Below are positions 60,059 through 64,000 of a stretch of DNA of 64,000 nucleotides, piece after piece. Within the stretch, counting starts at the first letter, position 1. Each line of letters opens with the position of its first letter. Source of the DNA: QHXN01 sp963785125 (GTDB lineage Bacteria > Acidobacteriota > Blastocatellia > Pyrinomonadales > Pyrinomonadaceae); NCBI GenBank assembly GCA_963785125.1, contig CAWATU010000004.1, positions 1-64,000 on the forward strand. Reading direction: 5' to 3'. The position numbers were made by a program, and so were the translations under genes. The notes beneath the pieces were generated by a model. That model searched no databases. It saw nothing but the letters and a program-made list of their open reading frames with translations, and was not told the origin of the DNA.

Positions 60059-60781
60059 ATGTATAAGCCGTGTCCGCGTCTCCTGCCGGCGCTGCTCGCC
60101 CCTGCCCTGTTGTTGTCGGCCGCCGCGCTCGCGCGCGCGCAGGAGTTCGCGCCGAAGTCGGATGAAGGCGCCGTGGTCGCGGCTCCGGCGACGCAACCGC
60201 AGCAGGGCACGCCGCAGCAGCAGCAGCCGACGCCCGACCCGCAGGGTCAGACTCAGAACCGGCCCACGCCGCTCACGGCCGAAGGGAAGATCAAGCGCGC
60301 GTTCCGCGGCGCCTTCCTCAACCCCATCCCTTACGGAACCGCCGCCTTCAACGCAGGCATCACGCAGTTGGGCGAAGACTATCCGCCGCACAAGAATACG
60401 GATGACAAGCTGGCCGACTGGGGCTCGCGCACGGCGCGCGTCTTCGCCACCGGCACGACGTACAGGGTCTTCGGCAACGGCTTCTACCCGGCGCTCTTCA
60501 AGCAGGACCCGCGCTACGAGCGCTCGAAGAGTAAGAAGTTCGCGAGCCGTCTGGGCCACGCCGTCAGCCGCCTCTTCGTGACGCGCGACGACGACTGGAA
60601 CCTGGAGCCGAACTACTCGCGCTTCGCCGGCGCGGCCACGTCGAGCGCGCTCGCCAACGTCTGGGAGCGCAGCACGCCCAAGCACGACCGCATCGGCGCC
60701 GACGCCACCCTCAAGCGCTTCGGCAACACCTTCATCTCCGGCGCCATCGGCAACATCTTCCGCGAATTCTTAACGCGTTAA
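60059..60781 (+). CDS. Exported hypothetical protein
   Basis: 240 residues from ATG 60059, 12 nt after GGAGG. A signal peptide (LLPALLAPALLLSAAALARAQ) leads to a Gln/Pro/Thr-rich stretch (QPQQGTPQQQQPTPDPQGQT) and a conserved-looking domain: EGKIKRAFRGAFLNPIPYGTAAFNAGITQLGEDYPPHKNTDDKLADWGSRTARVFATGTTYRVFGNGFYPALFKQDPRYERS, ending in VWERS and FGNTFISGAIGNIFREFLTR. Proteins like this occur in Acidobacteria from memory with no function. Periplasmic or outer-membrane associated. The gene is isolated and ends at palindrome J. Confidence 0.8.
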   Translation: MYKPCPRLLPALLAPALLLSAAALARAQEFAPKSDEGAVVAAPATQPQQGTPQQQQPTPDPQGQTQNRPTPLTAEGKIKRAFRGAFLNPIPYGTAAFNAGITQLGEDYPPHKNTDDKLADWGSRTARVFATGTTYRVFGNGFYPALFKQDPRYERSKSKKFASRLGHAVSRLFVTRDDDWNLEPNYSRFAGAATSSALANVWERSTPKHDRIGADATLKRFGNTFISGAIGNIFREFLTR

Positions 60782-60786
60782 GTTAG

Positions 60787-60864
60787 AGGTTAGAGACCAG
60801 TCAGGCCGGGGGTCAGTTAGGACGATAACTCCTAACTGACCCCCGGCCTGACGGTCTCTAACCT
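60787..60864. repeat. Intergenic palindrome J: 35-bp stem
   Basis: Arms 60787-60822 and 60830-60864 pair with one bulged base and a 7-nt loop. GTTAGAG heptamers open it (60782-60795). It occupies the gap between convergent genes: the plus-strand stop at 60781 and the minus-strand stop at 60869. Confidence 0.95.
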
Positions 60865-60868
60865 TTAT

Positions 60869-62455
60869 TCAGTTGACGAGCGCGCGCTGGCGGAGTGCGT
60901 GGCGGAAGAGTTGAGCATCGCGCCCCTGCGTGTTGGGCGACCAGGTGGCGCGCATCGCGTGCACGCCGGTCGTGTCCGGGGCGAGGTGAAGGCTGTAGGT
61001 CTCGCGCGCCCGGGGCTCGTAGACGACGTAGCGACGCCCCTCCTGCGCGCCGTCGGACGGGCGCGCGCCCTCACAGATGATCTCGTCGTAGCCGTCGCCG
61101 TCGAGGTCTGCGACCTCCGCCGTCCATCCCGCGCCGCGGAAGCCTTCGACATCGAGCGCCACGCTCTTCGTCAACGCATAGCCCCCGCGCCCGGCCGCGC
61201 GCTCGATGACGAGCAGCGTCGCCATCCCGTCCGAAGGGTCTGCCGCGACCGCCGCCACGACCTGCCCGGCGCCCGTCCCGACGAGCTTCACGTCCGAGAC
61301 GCGTCCGCGCGAGACCGAAGCGGCCACGCGCCACGCGCCTTCACGCGTGAGTTGTGCGGACTCCGCGCGTCTCGCCTTGCGGTCCCGGCGCGGCATGAGC
61401 GCCGCCTTGACCGCCGCAGGGTCGCGCGCGACTTCGGCCAGCGCGTCCGTCTTCGCCGCGCGCGCAGTCCACGCGACCGCCACGGTGACCAACATCGCGA
61501 AGAGCGCGAAGAGCGTGACCACGCGCGTGAACGTGTAGCGGCCGGAGTCGAGCGCGCCGATGGTTCCGGCGAAGGGCTCGGCCTCGACGCCCAAAGGGAT
61601 GGTGACGCGGCGCGCGCGCTCGATTGATTGCTCGACCAACCGGCACGCCTCGGCCGCGGTCGTCGGCCGGTGCGCCGGGTTCTTCGCGAGCAGTGTGTGG
61701 ACGGCGAGCGCCAACGCACGAGGGAGGTCGGGTCTTAAAGAGAGAAGGGCCATCGGCTGCGCCGTCGCCTGCTTGACGAGCACGACCGACGAGAGTTGAT
61801 CGATGAAGGGCGGGCGCCCGGCCAACATCTCGTAGAGCAGAACGCCGACGCTGTAGAGGTCTGATGCGGGCCCGACGCGGTGGCCGAGGCACTGCTCGGG
61901 CGACATGTAGCGCGGCGTGCCGATGATGAGGCCCGACTCGGTCGTCGCGTGCGTGCGCGTCATGTCGGTCGAGTCCTGCAAGACCTTGGCGATGCCGAAG
62001 TCGAGCACGCAGACGCCGCGCTCGTTGATGATGATGTTCGACGGCTTGAGGTCGCGGTGGACGATGCCCAACGCGTGTGCTTCCGACAGCACTTCACAGA
62101 TTTCCGACGCGACTCGCACGGCGCGCTCGGGCTCGAACTGCCCCTCGCGCGCCAGCGTCTCGGCGAGCGTCGAGCCCGCGACGTACTCCATGACGATGAA
62201 GGGACGGCCGTCGGCCAGATGCCCTGCGTCGAAGATCATCGCCGCGCGCGGGTGCTTGAGCCGCGCCATCGTCCGCGCCTCGCGCATAAAGCGGTCGGCG
62301 ATTTCGGGATGCGCGGCAAACTCCTGTTTCAGGATTTTAATGGCTACGGGGCGTTCGAGCCCCAGGTGGGAGGCACGGTAAACCGTGCCCATGCCGCCCC
62401 GGCCGATCTCGCACTCGACGCGAAACCGGCCCGCGATAATCTGGGGGGTGTCCAT
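60869..62455 (-). CDS. Transmembrane Ser/Thr protein kinase with extracytoplasmic FG-GAP/VCBS-like domain
   Basis: 528 residues from MDTPQIIAGRFRVECEIGRGGMGTVY (ATG at 62455, next to AGGAG); the frame is open further upstream but without kinase sequence and into the IS. Hanks kinase with AIKILK, HRDLKPSNIIINE, DFGIAK and GTPRYMSPEQC. After it, a single membrane helix (TRVVTLFALFAMLVTVAVAWTA), then an external domain with repeats such as VADLDGDGYDEIICEGARPSDG, a calcium-binding FG-GAP/VCBS-type beta-propeller blade. It likely senses an outside signal. Separate from the FHA cluster 33 kb away. Confidence 0.9.
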   Translation of the reverse strand: MDTPQIIAGRFRVECEIGRGGMGTVYRASHLGLERPVAIKILKQEFAAHPEIADRFMREARTMARLKHPRAAMIFDAGHLADGRPFIVMEYVAGSTLAETLAREGQFEPERAVRVASEICEVLSEAHALGIVHRDLKPSNIIINERGVCVLDFGIAKVLQDSTDMTRTHATTESGLIIGTPRYMSPEQCLGHRVGPASDLYSVGVLLYEMLAGRPPFIDQLSSVVLVKQATAQPMALLSLRPDLPRALALAVHTLLAKNPAHRPTTAAEACRLVEQSIERARRVTIPLGVEAEPFAGTIGALDSGRYTFTRVVTLFALFAMLVTVAVAWTARAAKTDALAEVARDPAAVKAALMPRRDRKARRAESAQLTREGAWRVAASVSRGRVSDVKLVGTGAGQVVAAVAADPSDGMATLLVIERAAGRGGYALTKSVALDVEGFRGAGWTAEVADLDGDGYDEIICEGARPSDGAQEGRRYVVYEPRARETYSLHLAPDTTGVHAMRATWSPNTQGRDAQLFRHALRQRALVN

Positions 62456-62692
62456 CTCCTGACCCTCTCGTTCGGGAAAGCAGGGTCGCTGCGGACGGCG
62501 CGCACTTTTCTCACTTCTCGACGCGGGGCAGCAGAGAGAAGAAGAGGGGCCGCGGCCGAGCGCCACGGGTGAAACCTGACTGGGACAGTTGTAGGGAGAA
62601 ACGATTCGCCCGACCTTCCGACGCAGGCGGGCGAGTGGAGAGTGTAGCATTTCTGCCGCGCCGCGCAAGAGTTTTTCCGCGGCCGGAAGGCT

Positions 62693-63854
62693 GGTAGTGG
62701 CCCCGTTACATTGGGGATTGGTCACGGGGCAGCGCTGCGATAGCCCAAGACCTCGGCCACCGTCCAGACGTGATCGGTGATTCCGTGCCGCATCGCCGGC
62801 GTCTCACCCCGCAGCCCGCGGTGCCTGCGGCAGAAGTTATAGAAGGTCTTATCCACCTCGCACTGGTCATCCATGTACTCGACCAACTTGGCGAAGGCGT
62901 AGGTCTTTCTCACCAGGTAGCGATTGCGTGAGCGGGCCGTCCCGTTCTGCCGCTCCAAGAGTGAAGTCGAGACGAAGGCGAGGTCCGTCGCGGGCGACCC
63001 CAGCACCAGCTTCTTCTCGACCTTCGTTACGCGCTTGCCTTCTCTCGTCTTCTCGACCTGCCCGTAGACGAGCGTCGGGTCGGGGATGACTTGAGGCTTC
63101 GGCGGCCGCCCCGGCTTGCCCTTCTTGACCAGCCCCCACCGCAGCGGGTAGGCCGTCAAGGCTCTCACCTGCTCGCGCAAGGGCTTGGTGTAAGCGTCAT
63201 AGCCGTCGCTGCTGATGCGCGGCAGGCATCCCGGGGCGAGGCGGTCGAAGCTCCGATTTACCAGCAGTTCGGCCGCCTCGGGCGTGCGCGCAGCAACGAA
63301 CTGCTCGACTAAGAGCCGGCTCTCCCGCGCCATCGCCTTGTGCCACCACGCCTCGCCGCGTCGCGAGTTGTCGGCGAAGGGGGCTTTCTTCGACCCGGCG
63401 AACGACCACTGCTCGTCCAACTCCAGGTCGGTGACTCTCAGGTCGGTGACGAACTCTGCATCCACGGCGCGGGCGCGAGGGGCGGCGCGTCGGCGCCAGC
63501 GGCGCAACGTCTCCCGGCGGTGGCGGCGCGTCTGGGCGGTCGAGGTCTGCGTGTCGCCTCGCAGCATGGCGTCAAGGGAGCGGGCAACCTCCGCCTCGGG
63601 AGTCTTGAGGTTGAAGAAGGCCGTGCCTCGTCGCTCCGACAGGCCCTTGCCGCACCTACGGCAGCGCCACAGTGTGCGCGGCCCGTCGCGCGTACGATAG
63701 CTGCTGTGATAGAAGAGGTCGCGCGACAGCCCTCCGCAATGGGGGCAGCGCAGGGAAGGCGGAGGATGACGGGTCTTGTGTCGAGCCATGACAGCCGACA
63801 CTTTCCGCACTTTGCCTTCCTTTTTTCAATCCCCAATGTAAGAGGGCCACTACC
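62693..63854. mobile_element. Complete IS1-family-like insertion sequence, 1162 bp
   Basis: Terminal inverted repeats 62693-62720 and 63827-63854 match in 26 of 28 bp (start GGTAGTGGCCC). Flanked by an 8-bp target duplication GGAAGGCT at 62685-62692 and 63855-63862. One transposase gene on the minus strand. The intact ends and exact duplication indicate a recent, single transposition, into the region upstream of the kinase gene. Confidence 0.95.
62722..63789 (-). CDS. IS1-like DDE transposase
   Basis: 355 residues from MARHKTRHPPPSLRCPHCGG; the first Met of the frame seven codons earlier is possible. A zinc finger (CPHCGG ... CRRCGKG) precedes a helix-turn-helix-like region. The DDE core is LELDEQWSFAGSKK (first Asp), RISSDGYDAYTKPL (second Asp) and LLERQNGTARSRNRYLVRKTYAFAK (Glu), the IS1 pattern. 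A longer spacer (KKGKPGRPPKPQVIPDPTLVYGQVEKTREGKRVT) separates the second and third residues than in E. coli IS1. No programmed frameshift is needed, unlike IS1 itself. Confidence 0.92.
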   Translation of the reverse strand: MARHKTRHPPPSLRCPHCGGLSRDLFYHSSYRTRDGPRTLWRCRRCGKGLSERRGTAFFNLKTPEAEVARSLDAMLRGDTQTSTAQTRRHRRETLRRWRRRAAPRARAVDAEFVTDLRVTDLELDEQWSFAGSKKAPFADNSRRGEAWWHKAMARESRLLVEQFVAARTPEAAELLVNRSFDRLAPGCLPRISSDGYDAYTKPLREQVRALTAYPLRWGLVKKGKPGRPPKPQVIPDPTLVYGQVEKTREGKRVTKVEKKLVLGSPATDLAFVSTSLLERQNGTARSRNRYLVRKTYAFAKLVEYMDDQCEVDKTFYNFCRRHRGLRGETPAMRHGITDHVWTVAEVLGYRSAAP

Positions 63855-63890
63855 GGAAGGCTTAAAGGAAAGTGGCGGGCGGGGCGCTCT

Positions 63891-64000
63891 TCAAGCGTGC
63901 CCCAGCCCGCCGACCCACTGAATCAACATCACGGAGACGACGACGGCCCCGTAGAGAGTCGCCCACGACAGGAGCCGGCGCCGAGCCGGAGTGCCCTCCT
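63891..64000 (-). CDS. C-terminal end of a membrane protein (partial)
   Basis: On the minus strand the frame is open from the window edge to a TGA at 63891-63893: EGTPARRRLLSWATLYGAVVVSVMLIQWVGGLGHA. One hydrophobic helix of about 18 residues followed by a short tail. It would be the end of a membrane protein whose body lies beyond the window. Too short to identify. Confidence 0.5.
   Translation of the reverse strand, partial: EGTPARRRLLSWATLYGAVVVSVMLIQWVGGLGHA

Noticed and set aside
62456..62725. N-terminal extension of the kinase up to 62725
   Set aside because: The added 90 residues run into the IS terminal repeat and have no kinase-family sequence; ATG at 62455 begins directly before the kinase domain.

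Overview
The window joins two unrelated kinds of DNA. Positions 1 to about 19,806 have moderate GC and look like Chloroflexota (Anaerolineae-like): an F420-type luciferase-like oxidoreductase, a Pot-type polyamine importer, a group II-style ECF transporter with a duplicated ATPase, and a secreted protein with a Thr/Pro-rich linker. All 17 genes recognised there are broken by frameshifts, and several are repaired by adding one base to a short homopolymer, so uncorrected indels are the simplest explanation. From about 19,806 to the end the DNA is clearly GC-richer, genes are intact with one exception, and the content (FHA/Ser-Thr kinase/SpoIIE signalling, four tandem MacB-like permeases, YIP1, DUF445, small-domain methylmalonyl-CoA mutase) fits Acidobacteriota, probably Blastocatellia. 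The taxonomy is inferred from gene style, not from a search. The junction has no tRNA, IS or repeat and cuts a Chloroflexota-type gene directly behind the stop codon of the acidobacterial SpoIIE gene, so a chimeric contig is likely.

Left part: an AlkD-like repair protein; a lipoprotein alpha/beta hydrolase and a serine hydrolase; a GT32-type glycosyltransferase; an acyl-CoA ligase overlapping an LLM oxidoreductase; a phytoene-desaturase-like FAD enzyme; a PRC-barrel protein; a potA-potD-potB-potC-like polyamine importer followed by a class III aminotransferase (uptake plus catabolism of putrescine-type substrates); and, on the minus strand, an ECF importer operon (secreted transcobalamin-like protein, EcfT, fused EcfA-EcfA', S component).

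Right part: 19.8-27.5 kb is a minus-strand phospho-signalling cluster in which four proteins share zinc ribbons, FHA domains, a Ser/Thr kinase, TPRs or a PP2C/SpoIIE phosphatase, interrupted by an AT-rich HEPN module. 27.9-35.7 kb encodes an adaptor, one ABC ATPase and four paralogous FtsX/MacB permeases. 35.8-42.7 kb holds YIP1, a peptide-importer ATPase pair, a polytopic membrane protein and methylmalonyl-CoA mutase. 43-51.7 kb holds an SLT-like secreted protein, atpD-atpC, ruvB, a POTRA protein, pdxJ coupled to a BrnT/BrnA-type toxin-antitoxin pair, and a GT2. 51.9-62.5 kb holds CtpA, a nucleotidyltransferase pair, an L,D-transpeptidase, DUF445, an SDR epimerase, a persulfide-dioxygenase/rhodanese fusion and a transmembrane kinase. 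A complete IS1-like element with 28-bp inverted repeats and an 8-bp target duplication occupies 62,693-63,854.

The most unusual feature is a family of about ten long intergenic palindromes in the right part. Their sequences differ, but their plan is the same: 18-44 bp arms, many built from 7-bp (sometimes 6- or 8-bp) tandem words, placed between genes and often touching stop or start codons. A second lead is a recurrent E-A-T-I/M motif in the linkers of the FHA-cluster proteins, a possible phosphothreonine/FHA docking code.
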